A stretch of 37,020 bases of DNA. Source: Rhizobium sp. ASV8. Lineage in GTDB: Bacteria > Pseudomonadota > Alphaproteobacteria > Rhizobiales > Rhizobiaceae. Shown here one piece after another: positions 9,801 through 19,070 of this stretch. The position numbers and the translations under genes are program-made. The stretch spans positions 1 through 37,020 of the forward strand of contig NZ_JAELUG010000069.1 of NCBI RefSeq assembly GCF_016429255.1, in the 5' to 3' direction. Below the pieces are notes generated by a model. It made no database searches. It saw only the letters and a program-made list of their open reading frames with translations, and was not told the DNA's origin. The first letter of the stretch is position 1. The number at the start of each line of letters is the position of its first letter.

Positions 9801-10138
9801 GGATACGACTTTCGCCCTTGCTAACAGACATACAGATCAGAGGCGCCGCGTCTGCGGCATCGATTTACCTGGCATTATGGTCAATAAATTCCTAACGGAC
9901 CGTTTATGGCTCGAAAAGGAGCAGATGGGGCGTTTCCATGATGGTTCTGCGCGGCATTTTTGCGGCAATTTTCGGCTTGTTCAGGAACTGGAAAGCGAAT
10001 TCGGGTATCTTTGCGACTATACATAAGCCCATCCGCCTGCGACTTGGTAAGAGACGCAAAAAAATAACGATTTGACAGCTTTGCAAACGTTTTCTCGCGG
10101 GTTGCCAACTGCCGGCCAAGACAGCATCATCGCGCCCC
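9801..10138. other. Intergenic region between divergent M15 peptidase and LAL regulator genes
   Basis: This 338-base stretch separates two divergent genes and must carry both promoters. Short ORFs cross it on the minus strand, but none shows a ribosome site, signal peptide or recognisable domain. A TTGACA-like hexamer lies at 10072-10077 in the direction of the regulator, without a convincing -10 at the right distance. No tRNA or strong terminator is visible. Confidence 0.5.
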
Positions 10139-12805
10139 ATGAGTGGACAGAATCGATTTGCTCCCCCTTCCAGCGGGCAGCAAACCATTAAACGAAGCGA
10201 CCTGTTGCGGCAGCTCCGGCGCGCTGGGCTGCGCCGTTTGACGACCATCGTCGCGCCTGCGGGCTACGGCAAAACTTCTGTTGCGGTTCAATGGTTTGAG
10301 CAGCTGAAGGAAGACGGGGTCAATTTGTGCTGGGTGTCGCTCGATGCGGAACACACCAGTCAGGAAACCTTCCTGCTCGCTCTTATCGACGCATTGCAGA
10401 CATTACTGGACGAGGATGGCGGCGATGCCGGCAACCTGCCGGCGGCAGCTCTTCTCTCCGTGCTGGCAACGCGGCTGCGCAGGATCCCCGGACCTCTTGC
10501 TCTCTTCCTCGACGACTATCATTTCGCGCAGACGGATGCCGTCGAGGCGCTGATGGCGAAGATCCTCGCGGATGCTTCGCTCGATCATGTGAAGCTGGTG
10601 CTCGTGAGCCGTAGTCCGCCGCGGTTTCCTTTGTCGGCCCTCCGTCTTCGCGGTGAGTTCAAGCAGTTCGGTGTCGCCGAGCTCGGCTTCTCCGATGCCG
10701 AGGCGCGCGAATTGCTCCTCGGTAACGGCACACATCTAACCGAGGAGCAGGTCGGCGCCTTCAATCGACGAACCGAGGGCTGGGCGGTCGCGCTGCAGAT
10801 GGTGAGCCTGCTCGTATCGGAGTCCGAGCAAAGCGATAGCATTCTCGCGTCTTTTGACGGCGGCAGCGCTGACATGGGGGTCTACCTCTCGGAACAGGTG
10901 TTTGAACATCTGCCGGAGCAAATTCGCCAGTTCCTGATCGAGACCGCCGCTTTGCCTGCCTTCAACCACTCGCTCCTTGGGGCAGTCCTCGAGAGTAGTG
11001 AGAGGGCAGGGCTGATCGAGCGGCTCAATGATTTTGCTCTTCCCGTCACCCTGCTTGCCGGCCCCGGCAATTGGATGCGCTATCATCCGGTCTTCAACGA
11101 ATTCCTGAAGCAAACCGCCAGCCGGCGAGGCGTTGATACCAAACGCATCCTCAATCGGGCGGCGCAGTGGTTCGAGGTTCAGGGCGATATCGAGCGGGCC
11201 GTGCAGCATGCGCTTTTGGCCGACGATGCAAACCTTGCCGCATGCATCGTCGAAAGCGCAGGCGGCTGGCGGCGGGTCTACGCCACCACGCGCGGCGGCG
11301 CGACGCTTTTTCAGGCGCTGAGCGGGCGTGCCTCGGAAATCGACCTTGGCCGTTTTCCGCTAGCCACCCTCGGACTATCGATTTTCAATGCCAAGGCGGC
11401 GCAGCTCGCGGCTGCCAATCACTATCTGGTCATAGCCGAACGAGCCGCGGCCGGTGATGAGGTCCTGGCGAAAGATCTGCGTGTGGTGCGCATTCTTCTG
11501 GCGCTCTATACTGACCATTGGGCAAGTGCTGCCGATCTCTCCGCATTGGAGAACGACTTGCAGCAGCCCGATGGCATGGAGCTCATCCATCGGGCGCTGG
11601 CGCTGAACATGCTCTCCTACAATTTCCTCATCCGCAGCGAGCTCGATCGGGCGCTGCATTATGGTCACCTCGCCTTTCGCGCATTTCGTGACGGCGGCGC
11701 CGATTTCGGTGCCATGCATCTCTACACGCATATCGGTCAGGCCTTCTTTTTCTCCGGCGATTGCGCGAGCGCCCTGTCGGCCTATGACGAGCTGATCAGC
11801 GAGGCGCAGACCAATATCGCCGCCGGCAGCGATCTTGACGCCGTTGGTCAGGTGTTGAAGGCGGAAATTCTCTCGATGCGCGGCGAGACCGAGGCCGCGG
11901 CCGAGATGCTCAGCTGGGCCTTGCCGCATCTTGAGCGCCATGACACCTGGTTCGATCTTCTTGCCGCCGGCTTCATGGCGGAGCAGCGGACCTTGCGAAT
12001 GGGCGACGACCTTCTGGCAGCCCACTTAGCCATGGACCGCATCCGCGCAGTGGCCCGGCGGCGTGGCTTTGACCGCCTGACGCGCCTGATCGATCGTGAA
12101 CGGGCGATGCTTCTGATGGCGTCGGGAGATCTCGATCAGGCGATCCGTCATGCCGAAGCCAGCGGTTTCGGCGTGCAGACGATCAGATCCGATCGCGCCA
12201 ATATGCTATCCATTCATCTGCGTGGGGCGACACCGGCCATTTTCTGGATGCGCGCCTATCTGGCGCTCGGCGAGGCCGCAAAGGCACGTGAGGTTTTCGA
12301 TCAGCTGACGACGCGGCAGGTTCAGCGTCCGCATATTCCGCGCCGGATCGAGCTTGCGCTGATCGAAATTCGGATCTTGATAGCCGAAGGGCGTGCGGAT
12401 GTGGCGGCCGCTCGTCTGTCCGATCTCGTCGTGACTATGCCGCTCGGCGACTATCGTGCGCTTCTGTATGTCGATCACGCGGCAGGGCTTGGGGAGCTTC
12501 GCCTGCTTGCCAACCATCCGACCGTCGCAAACGTGACCCGCAAGCGCCTTCAGCCCCTGTTGAGCGGTGTCGATACCACACAGCAAGCCGCCAATGGTGA
12601 TGATTTTTCCCTCTTTACCGGACGCGAGCGCATGGTGATGGACCTGCTGAGCGCAGGGCTTTCCAACAAGGAAATCGGCCGTACGCTTTCTCTGTCCGAC
12701 AACACCATCAAGTTCCATCTGCGGAACATCTTTACGAAGCTCAATGTTTCTACGCGAACGGCGGCAGTAACGGCGGCGCGCCAAAAGGGCATGCTCAATC
12801 GATAA
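10139..12805 (+). CDS. LuxR-family LAL (MalT-like) ATP-binding transcriptional regulator
   Basis: Large STAND-type regulator of 888 residues. An N-terminal NTPase begins with Walker A APAGYGKT (39-46) and has Walker B LFLDDYHF (122-129). A central TPR-like helical region (about 350-800) normally binds the inducer. The C-terminal LuxR helix-turn-helix (about 825-885) includes GLSNKEIGRTLSLSDNTIKF and ends LNVSTRTAAV. Proteins of this build (MalT, AcoK) oligomerise on ATP and inducer binding and activate nearby catabolic operons. It lies directly upstream of, and co-oriented with, hyuB, with a hairpin between them, so its likely target is the hyu/ABC operon. No clear Shine-Dalgarno precedes the ATG. 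Inducer unknown. Confidence 0.92.
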   Translation: MSGQNRFAPPSSGQQTIKRSDLLRQLRRAGLRRLTTIVAPAGYGKTSVAVQWFEQLKEDGVNLCWVSLDAEHTSQETFLLALIDALQTLLDEDGGDAGNLPAAALLSVLATRLRRIPGPLALFLDDYHFAQTDAVEALMAKILADASLDHVKLVLVSRSPPRFPLSALRLRGEFKQFGVAELGFSDAEARELLLGNGTHLTEEQVGAFNRRTEGWAVALQMVSLLVSESEQSDSILASFDGGSADMGVYLSEQVFEHLPEQIRQFLIETAALPAFNHSLLGAVLESSERAGLIERLNDFALPVTLLAGPGNWMRYHPVFNEFLKQTASRRGVDTKRILNRAAQWFEVQGDIERAVQHALLADDANLAACIVESAGGWRRVYATTRGGATLFQALSGRASEIDLGRFPLATLGLSIFNAKAAQLAAANHYLVIAERAAAGDEVLAKDLRVVRILLALYTDHWASAADLSALENDLQQPDGMELIHRALALNMLSYNFLIRSELDRALHYGHLAFRAFRDGGADFGAMHLYTHIGQAFFFSGDCASALSAYDELISEAQTNIAAGSDLDAVGQVLKAEILSMRGETEAAAEMLSWALPHLERHDTWFDLLAAGFMAEQRTLRMGDDLLAAHLAMDRIRAVARRRGFDRLTRLIDRERAMLLMASGDLDQAIRHAEASGFGVQTIRSDRANMLSIHLRGATPAIFWMRAYLALGEAAKAREVFDQLTTRQVQRPHIPRRIELALIEIRILIAEGRADVAAARLSDLVVTMPLGDYRALLYVDHAAGLGELRLLANHPTVANVTRKRLQPLLSGVDTTQQAANGDDFSLFTGRERMVMDLLSAGLSNKEIGRTLSLSDNTIKFHLRNIFTKLNVSTRTAAVTAARQKGMLNR

Positions 12806-12809
12806 CCTA

Positions 12810-12850
12810 CCCGAACGGGTGGGCTGCGCTATTTCCGCCCACCCATCGGG
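12810..12850 (+). terminator. Hairpin terminator-like element after the LAL regulator gene
   Basis: GGGTGGGC (12817-12824) pairs with GCCCACCC (12837-12844) across a 12-base loop, with flanking CCCG/CGGG able to extend the stem. It starts 5 bases after the stop. There is no strong T-tract, so termination may be partial. It separates the regulator from the hyu operon. Confidence 0.6.
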
Positions 12851-12917
12851 AAGGCTATCGGCGGCGCAAAAAACACCTAATCTGAATCTGTGCGAATATA
12901 AGGATGAGGGTAGATTC

Positions 12918-14597
12918 GTGACCATCGTCGATCCGGTGACTCAGGAAATCATCGAGGGCAAGCTGGCCGCCACCGTCGACGAGATGGGTGTCGTGATGGC
13001 ACGGACCTCGATGAGCCCCGTTATCTATGAGGTGCTGGACTTTGCCTGTGGTCTCCTGACGCCTGAGGGCGAACTTGTGGCGCAGATGAACGGCATCACC
13101 TTGTTCACGGGCACCTTCGGCACGCAGGTCAAATCGCTGATCGCGCTCTATGGCGACGATCTGGAAGACGGCGACATCCTGCTCACGAATGATCCCTATT
13201 CGGGCGGCACGCATGCCTGCGATTTCGCCATCGTCAAACCCATCTTCTTCGACGGCCGGATCATGGCTTATGCCATCAACGTTGCTCACTATCTCGATGT
13301 CGGCGGCTCTGTCCCCGGCTCGCTTGCGCCCAACGCCATCTCGGTGTTTCAGGAGGGGCTGAGGCTCCCGGGGGTCAAGGTTGTGCGCAACGATCGCTTC
13401 TCGGGTGAGGTTCTGCGCATTATCCGGGAAAATGTGCGCCTGCCCGATATCGCGATCGGCGATCTCACAGCGCAGGTGGCCACCGCTCGTGTTGCGGCTC
13501 GCCGGATGGGCGAGCTTTGCCGCAAGTATGGCATCGATATCGTCGAGGCTGCATTCAATCATCTGCTCGCGACGAGCGAGAGACAGGCGCGGGCCGCCAT
13601 TGCCGCCTTGCCCGATGGGATCTATCAGGCACAGGACATCATCGACGGCGACGGCGTGACCACCGATCCCATTGCGGTGACCGTTTCTATCACGATTGCC
13701 GGCGATCGGCTGACTGCCGATTTTACCGGCTGCCCGCCGGCAGTGGCCGGGCCGATCAATTGCGCCGCAGGGGCGCTGCAATCGGCGGTGCGCACCATAT
13801 TCAAGGCATTGGTGGCGCCGCAGGCTCCTTCCAACGAAGGATGGTTCCGGCCGCTTACCGTCATCGCACCACAAGGGTCCGTCTTTACTGCCGAGAAGCC
13901 TTCCCCGACCGGTTGGTATTATGAGGGCTCCGTCCATGCCTCCGAGCTGGTCTGGAAAGCACTTGCGAAGCTGATGCCTGAGCGGTTCTCTGCCGGTTCC
14001 TATACAAGCCTCTGCGTTGTCTATATCTCCGGCAAGGACGCCGCCGGGCAGCCTTTCATCCATATCGAGCCGCAGCATGGCGGCTGGGGCGCAAGCAAGA
14101 ATGCGGATGGCGCGAACGCCCTGATCGCGCTTACGGATGGCGACACCTACAACTATTCGGTCGAGGTGATCGAGGCACGATTTCCGCTGATCGTTCGCCG
14201 CTACCAGCTCAATGTCGAGGGCGGATCGGGCGCCGGCCGCCGGCGTGGCGGCTTCGGCGTTATCCGCGACTACGAGATTCTGGAGGACGGGGCTTCGGCC
14301 TATTGCAGCTTCGGGCGAACGGAGACCGCTCCCTGGGGGATCGAAGGAGGGACATCCGGCACGGTCAATCTGCTGCAGGTTGAAGATCCTGCGGGTCAAG
14401 TCGCGAGCTTTGGCCGCGAGCCGCACATCGCGCTCAAGCGCGGCGACCTTGTGCGTATCATTACCGGTGGCGGAGGAGGCTGGGGCGAGGCGCGCACCCG
14501 CGAGGTCGAGCTTGTCCGCCGCGACGTTGAAGACGGCTACATCTCGAAGGAGACGGCGCGGGATCTCTATGGATTTGAAGAGAGGATGACGGGATGA
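12918..14597 (+). CDS. hyuB: Hydantoinase B / oxoprolinase-family subunit
   Basis: Beta-type subunit of ATP-dependent amidohydrolases that open hydantoins, N-methylhydantoin, 5-oxoproline or related cyclic amides; 559 residues, normal for the family. I chose GTG 12918, preceded by GAGGG (12906-12910), because the protein then begins at the conserved HyuB start (DPVTQEIIEGKLAATVDEMG). An upstream ATG at 12819 would add 33 unrelated residues. Recognisable features include LLTNDPYSGGTHACD (oxoprolinase region), HGGWGASKNADG and the glycine-rich GGGGGWGEA near the end. The stop overlaps the hyuA start as ATGA, as expected for two subunits of one enzyme. Substrate is uncertain; acetone or acetophenone carboxylase-type activity is possible in this superfamily. 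Confidence 0.92.
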   Translation: MTIVDPVTQEIIEGKLAATVDEMGVVMARTSMSPVIYEVLDFACGLLTPEGELVAQMNGITLFTGTFGTQVKSLIALYGDDLEDGDILLTNDPYSGGTHACDFAIVKPIFFDGRIMAYAINVAHYLDVGGSVPGSLAPNAISVFQEGLRLPGVKVVRNDRFSGEVLRIIRENVRLPDIAIGDLTAQVATARVAARRMGELCRKYGIDIVEAAFNHLLATSERQARAAIAALPDGIYQAQDIIDGDGVTTDPIAVTVSITIAGDRLTADFTGCPPAVAGPINCAAGALQSAVRTIFKALVAPQAPSNEGWFRPLTVIAPQGSVFTAEKPSPTGWYYEGSVHASELVWKALAKLMPERFSAGSYTSLCVVYISGKDAAGQPFIHIEPQHGGWGASKNADGANALIALTDGDTYNYSVEVIEARFPLIVRRYQLNVEGGSGAGRRRGGFGVIRDYEILEDGASAYCSFGRTETAPWGIEGGTSGTVNLLQVEDPAGQVASFGREPHIALKRGDLVRIITGGGGGWGEARTREVELVRRDVEDGYISKETARDLYGFEERMTG

Positions 14598-16657
14598 TCA
14601 GGCTGGCGACGGATGTGGGCGGTACGTTTACCGACCTCGTCGGCTACGACGAGCGCACCGGCGAGATTTTCACCGCCAAAAGCCTGACGACCGTTCACGA
14701 CCAGTCCGAAGGCGTGCTTTCGGCCATCAAGCTTGCCGAGAAGAAGGATGGTCTTTCCACGCGCGATGTCATCTTCTTTGCGCATGGCGGAACGACGGTC
14801 ATCAACGCGATAACCGAACGCAAGGGTGTCAAGACGGCGCTTGTCACCACAGCCGGGTTTCGCGACGTGCTCGAAATCGGCCGTGGCAATCGCCCGGATC
14901 TCTATAACCTCCAGTTCAAGAGCCCCGAACCTTTCGTGCCACGCAGCCTCCGCTTCGAGGTGCGCGAGCGTATGGATGCGAAAGGTCGGGTGCTGACCCC
15001 GATCGAACTCGGTGATGTCGAGACGATCGTCCGCGAATGCCGTGAGCGTAACGTCGAGGCCGTTGCCGTCGTTTTCCTCCACAGTTACGTCAATCCCGAG
15101 CACGAAATTGCGTGTGCAAGGGCACTTGCCGAAGCTCTTCCTGACGTCACGATCTGCGCCAGCCACGAGGTCTCGCGGCAATGGCGCGAGTATGAGCGTT
15201 CGAATACCGCCGTGTTGAATGCCTATGTGCAGCCGATCATAAGACGCTACTTTGCGCGTCTTGAGAGTGCGCTCATGGAGCGCGACCTGACCTGCCCCTA
15301 CTACGCGATGCAGTCCAACGGCGGTATCTCGACGTTCGACCAGGCGCAGATGAGTCCGCTGACTTTGGTCGAATCCGGCCCGGCCGGCGGTGTAGCCGGT
15401 GCGGCGCGCATCGGTACACTGCTCGGCCAATCGGAAGTGCTTTCGCTCGATGTCGGCGGTACGACCGCGAAATGCTCGTTGATCCATGACAACAGTCCGA
15501 CGCTCGATAGCGAATATAAGCTCGAACATACCCGCATCATCCCGGGCTATCCTGTGCAGGTGCCGGTGGTCGATATTGTCGAAATCGGCGCCGGCGGCGG
15601 TTCCATCGCCCGTATCGATGAACGTGGCGCGCTCCGCGTCGGGCCGGAAAGCGCCGGTTCGACGCCGGGACCTGCTTGTTATGGACGTGGCGGCACCAAG
15701 CCCACGCTCTCCGATGCTTTGCTGACACTAGGCATTTTTGATCCCGCCAGCTTTGCCGGCGGCCAGATGCAGCTCGACAAGGGCAAGGCTGCCGCGGCGA
15801 TCGCAAGCGTCGCGGAGCCGCTTGGACTGTCCGTCGAGGATGCCGCACTTGCCATCGTCGAGATTGCGCACGCCTCCATGATCAATGCGCTGAAGCTCGT
15901 GACCGTTCAACGCGGCCACGATCCGCGCGACGCGGCTTTCGTCATTTCCGGCGGCGCCGGGCCGGCGCTCGCAGCGCGTCTTGGTCGCGATCTCGGCGTG
16001 AAGATGACGGTTGTGCCGCCGCATCCCGGCATATTCTCTGCTTGGGGGATGCTTGCCGCAGAGCCAAGAGCCGATTTTCGCGGCACCTGGTTCTCTGCCC
16101 TCGTGCCGGAAGCGGTCGGCGATTTGAAGCGCCGGTTCGACGAGCTGAAACGTGAGGCCGTTGTCTATTTCGCCAAGGGCAATGGTGCCGAGATCCATTA
16201 CGCCTGCCGCGTAGAGGCACGGTATCGAGGCCAGGAACATGGTGTCTTTGCCCGCTTCGAACTTGACGACGATGTCGAGCACTTTGCCGAGCGGTTTCAT
16301 GCGGTTCATGAGCGTGCCTATGCATTTTGCCTGCGGACCTCGCCGATCGAGATCACCATGATCCATCTCGAGGCGGTGTTGCGCGGACCGGTGATAGCCA
16401 TACCGAAACTGTCGCCAGCCCATCGGTCGCTCACGGCGGCTTCTAAGGGCCGCCGTGAGGTCTATTTCGGTGGTGGGACGGGTTGGCTGTCGTGCCCTGT
16501 ATACGAGCGGTCGAAACTACCGCCGCTGAAGAGTGTCGCCGGTCCGCTCATCGTCGAGGAGGCAACGGCGACGTCTCTGGTGGTTGCCGGACAGGAGCTT
16601 GAAATAACCGACGAGGGTCTGCTGCTAATCCGTGAGTCAGATGGGAGAGACGTCTGA
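14594..16657 (+). CDS. hyuA: Hydantoinase A / oxoprolinase-family subunit
   Basis: ATP-binding subunit partner of HyuB, 687 residues and full length. It carries two actin/hexokinase-fold phosphate-binding motifs, TDVGGTFTDLV (about 6-16) and SLDVGGTTAKCSL in the middle domain, together with HGGTTVINA, ESGPAGGVAGAA and GAGGGSIARID, all typical of N-methylhydantoinase A. The family couples ATP hydrolysis to activation of a lactam carbonyl. It overlaps hyuB by 4 bases, and the ABC ATPase start follows 2 bases after its stop, so enzyme and importer are co-transcribed. Confidence 0.93.
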   Translation: MIRLATDVGGTFTDLVGYDERTGEIFTAKSLTTVHDQSEGVLSAIKLAEKKDGLSTRDVIFFAHGGTTVINAITERKGVKTALVTTAGFRDVLEIGRGNRPDLYNLQFKSPEPFVPRSLRFEVRERMDAKGRVLTPIELGDVETIVRECRERNVEAVAVVFLHSYVNPEHEIACARALAEALPDVTICASHEVSRQWREYERSNTAVLNAYVQPIIRRYFARLESALMERDLTCPYYAMQSNGGISTFDQAQMSPLTLVESGPAGGVAGAARIGTLLGQSEVLSLDVGGTTAKCSLIHDNSPTLDSEYKLEHTRIIPGYPVQVPVVDIVEIGAGGGSIARIDERGALRVGPESAGSTPGPACYGRGGTKPTLSDALLTLGIFDPASFAGGQMQLDKGKAAAAIASVAEPLGLSVEDAALAIVEIAHASMINALKLVTVQRGHDPRDAAFVISGGAGPALAARLGRDLGVKMTVVPPHPGIFSAWGMLAAEPRADFRGTWFSALVPEAVGDLKRRFDELKREAVVYFAKGNGAEIHYACRVEARYRGQEHGVFARFELDDDVEHFAERFHAVHERAYAFCLRTSPIEITMIHLEAVLRGPVIAIPKLSPAHRSLTAASKGRREVYFGGGTGWLSCPVYERSKLPPLKSVAGPLIVEEATATSLVVAGQELEITDEGLLLIRESDGRDV

Positions 16658-16658
16658 T

Positions 16659-17756
16659 ATGGCGATAGCGATCGGTCTCGACCATATCGTCAGAAGCTAT
16701 GGGCCTACGCGGGCAGTCGATGGCGTGACGCTCGACATAAGGGCAGGGGAGTTCTTCACGCTTCTCGGCTCCTCGGGCTGCGGTAAAAGTTCGCTGTTGA
16801 AGCTGATCGGCGGCTTCGACAAGCCGACCGCCGGCCGTGTGCTGTTCGACGGCAAGGACATGGCCGGAGTTCCGGCCAATCGCCGGCCCGTGAACACGGT
16901 ATTCCAGTCACTCGGGCTCTTCCCGCACATGAATGTCGCGCAGAATGTCGGCTATGGACTTAAGTTGCGTGGTCTTTCGGGCGGCGCATTGAAGGCGAAG
17001 GTCGAGGACGCGCTTGAGCTCGTCGAGCTCTCCGGTTTTTCCGATCGCGATGTCAATATTCTCTCGGGTGGTCAGCGCCAGCGTGTGGCTCTTGCCCGGG
17101 CGCTCGTCATGGAACCGGGTATCCTTCTGCTTGACGAACCCTTGACCGGTCTGGACGAACGGTTGCGTCAGCAGATGCGCGACGAGTTCGGACGGCTCCA
17201 CAAACGCACGGGCGCAACCTTCATTCTGGTGACGCATAATCAGGATGAAGCGCTTAGCCTTTCCGATCGCATGGCCGTCATGCACAAGGGCCGCATAGAG
17301 CAGACCGACGTGCCGGCGCGCTTTTTCGATGCGCCAGTCAATGCATTCGTCGCTCGCTTTGTCGGTATTGATACGCTCCTGAAGCCCGAAAGCGTCGCCG
17401 TTTCCGGCGGTCGGGCCATTGCGACGATTGCCGGCCAACGGATGAATGCGAGTTTTGCCGGGGCGTCACCGCCGTCCGACGCCCTTGTTGCGATCCGGCC
17501 CGACCGGATTGAACTTCTCCCCGTTGGCGAAGACGCGGCGGAAATAATTGAACTTAAGGTTGTCGAAAGTATCTATCGCGGGCTCAGTCATGACGTTACG
17601 CTTGCTTTCGCCGACAGCCAGCGTGTGGTGTTGACGACAAGTGCGGATGCAACTCCGCCCTCGCCGGGCGAAAGCGTGCGCGTGTGTCTGAAGCCGGGCG
17701 CTGCGCTGGTGATCAATCGTTCCGGCATGCCGGCCTCGGCTGGAGGCGATGAGTAG
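16659..17756 (+). CDS. Spermidine/putrescine-class ABC transporter ATP-binding protein (PotA-like)
   Basis: ATPase of the importer linked to hyuBA, 365 residues. Motifs are Walker A GSSGCGKS, signature LSGGQRQRVALARAL, Walker B ILLLDEPLTGLDE and H-loop VTHNQDEA. A C-terminal TOBE-like domain follows (about 270-365, with AIRPDRIELLP), as in the PotA/FbpC group. I chose ATG 16659, 11 bases after a GGAG in the end of hyuA; upstream in-frame ATGs at 16632 and 16641 lie inside hyuA and add non-family residues. The gene order ATPase, binding protein, permease, permease is complete. Confidence 0.92.
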   Translation: MAIAIGLDHIVRSYGPTRAVDGVTLDIRAGEFFTLLGSSGCGKSSLLKLIGGFDKPTAGRVLFDGKDMAGVPANRRPVNTVFQSLGLFPHMNVAQNVGYGLKLRGLSGGALKAKVEDALELVELSGFSDRDVNILSGGQRQRVALARALVMEPGILLLDEPLTGLDERLRQQMRDEFGRLHKRTGATFILVTHNQDEALSLSDRMAVMHKGRIEQTDVPARFFDAPVNAFVARFVGIDTLLKPESVAVSGGRAIATIAGQRMNASFAGASPPSDALVAIRPDRIELLPVGEDAAEIIELKVVESIYRGLSHDVTLAFADSQRVVLTTSADATPPSPGESVRVCLKPGAALVINRSGMPASAGGDE

Positions 17757-17804
17757 AGTGCCATTAGCCAATACAAACGAAACAAGCGGGAAGGGAATGA
17801 CACG

Positions 17805-18977
17805 ATGAACAAGCATAATGATCTCGTCTCCTCTGCTTTGAGGAGCAATATTCAGCGTCGTGACATGCTGAAGCTCATGGGAGCGGGTGCGGCCGCTCTT
17901 TCCGTGGGCGGGCTCGGAGCGACGCGCGCCATGGCCGACGATGCGACGGTTGCGTTCTGGGCGACGGCCACGCTTGATATCGGCGACAAGTGGCAAGAAT
18001 TTGCGCGCCAAAGTGGCGTTTCGCCCGAATTCACCGACAATGGCAACGATGTCGGCCCGGTCGTCGCACGTCTGGCCGCCGGCAATGCCAATGATCTCTT
18101 CGACGTTGGCGGCTTTCAGGGTGGCGCGGAGCGTGAACTCGCCAAGCAAGGACTGATCGCTCCCTGGGATGTCTCCAAGATCTCGAACTTTGCCGGTATC
18201 TGGCAATGGGCCAAGGACATCCCGACCTTGACCTATGAAGGCAAGCAATACGGCATACCGACGGTCGTCAACGCAGACTCCATCATCTATCGCCCCGATA
18301 AGCTCGGTAAGGTCGACAGCTACGGCGTCATCTTCGATCCCAAGCTCAAGGGCCGGGTCGCGATGGAAGATGCATGGATCAACAGCGCGATCTTCACTGC
18401 CATTTACCTTAAAGGTGCCGAGAACCAGCCGATCAAGGATCCTGGCAATCTCTCCGAATCCGAACTCGGCCTCGTCATGGAGTTCCTGATCAAGCACAAG
18501 AAGGACGGCCAGTTCCGCACCTTCTGGAATGGCTGGGAGCAGGGCGTTCAGCTTGTCGCGAACGAGGAAGTCGACGCCATGACCGGTTGGGAGCCGATCG
18601 TCTATGAAGGCCGCAAGCGCGGGCTTCAGGTCGAGTATGCAGCGCCCGTTGAAGGCTATGAGGGCTGGGGCAACAACACCGTGCTGCTCAAGGGCGCCGC
18701 CGAGCGAGGCAAGGCAGACGTTGCCCATAAGTTCGTCGATGCCCTACTTGCCGGTCTCTATGGCTGCGAACTCGGCAAAGCGCGTGGCTATCTTGTGCCG
18801 ACGGACAACAATCTCGCCTATGCCAAGGCGCATTCGGATGAATACAAGGCCGACGACGTCGCAAAGCTTGCCGACCACGTGAAGGCGAAATTCTCTGGAA
18901 AGGTCTATTGGCAGAATTGCCGTCCGGACAACTTCCAACTCTACGAAGAGTGGTGGCAGAAGCTGCGCAACGCCTGA
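17805..18977 (+). CDS. Tat-exported ABC substrate-binding protein (PotD/F-like)
   Basis: Periplasmic solute-binding protein, 390 residues. The N-terminus looks like a twin-arginine signal: QRRDMLKLMG at about residues 17-26, then an Ala/Gly-rich hydrophobic run ending ATRAMADD (cleavage after about 44). Tat export suggests folding before export. The mature part looks like the extracellular solute-binding type 1/PotD class (DVGGFQGGAERELAKQG, GIPTVVNADSIIYRPDKLG). It lies in the hyuBA importer operon between ATPase and permeases. The ligand may be a cyclic amide or its relative rather than a polyamine; that is inference from the neighbours. Confidence 0.88.
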   Translation: MNKHNDLVSSALRSNIQRRDMLKLMGAGAAALSVGGLGATRAMADDATVAFWATATLDIGDKWQEFARQSGVSPEFTDNGNDVGPVVARLAAGNANDLFDVGGFQGGAERELAKQGLIAPWDVSKISNFAGIWQWAKDIPTLTYEGKQYGIPTVVNADSIIYRPDKLGKVDSYGVIFDPKLKGRVAMEDAWINSAIFTAIYLKGAENQPIKDPGNLSESELGLVMEFLIKHKKDGQFRTFWNGWEQGVQLVANEEVDAMTGWEPIVYEGRKRGLQVEYAAPVEGYEGWGNNTVLLKGAAERGKADVAHKFVDALLAGLYGCELGKARGYLVPTDNNLAYAKAHSDEYKADDVAKLADHVKAKFSGKVYWQNCRPDNFQLYEEWWQKLRNA

Positions 18978-18993
18978 TGTAATGCGATGGAGC

Positions 18994-19029
18994 GGGGCTG
19001 GCTCATCTGTCCAAGGACAGGCCGGCCCC
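18994..19029 (+). terminator. Nested stem-loop between binding-protein and permease genes
   Basis: An outer stem GGGGCTGGC (18994-19002) faces GCCGGCCCC (19021-19029), pairing with one mismatch. It encloses an inner perfect stem CTGTCC-AA-GGACAG (19007-19020). It begins 17 bases after the binding-protein stop, with no T-run. Such structures commonly protect mRNA 3' ends or attenuate read-through, keeping binding protein in excess over permeases. Confidence 0.65.
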
Positions 19030-19070
19030 GAACCGATGGGATCAACGCGCGCGAGAAGCGGAACGAGACA

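Noticed and set aside
12855..14426. 523-aa minus-strand ORF opposite hyuB
   Set aside because: Antisense shadow; no recognisable domain, and hyuB is clearly coding.
17466..18728. 420-aa minus-strand ORF opposite the Pot-type binding-protein gene
   Set aside because: Shadow ORF across two clear plus-strand genes.
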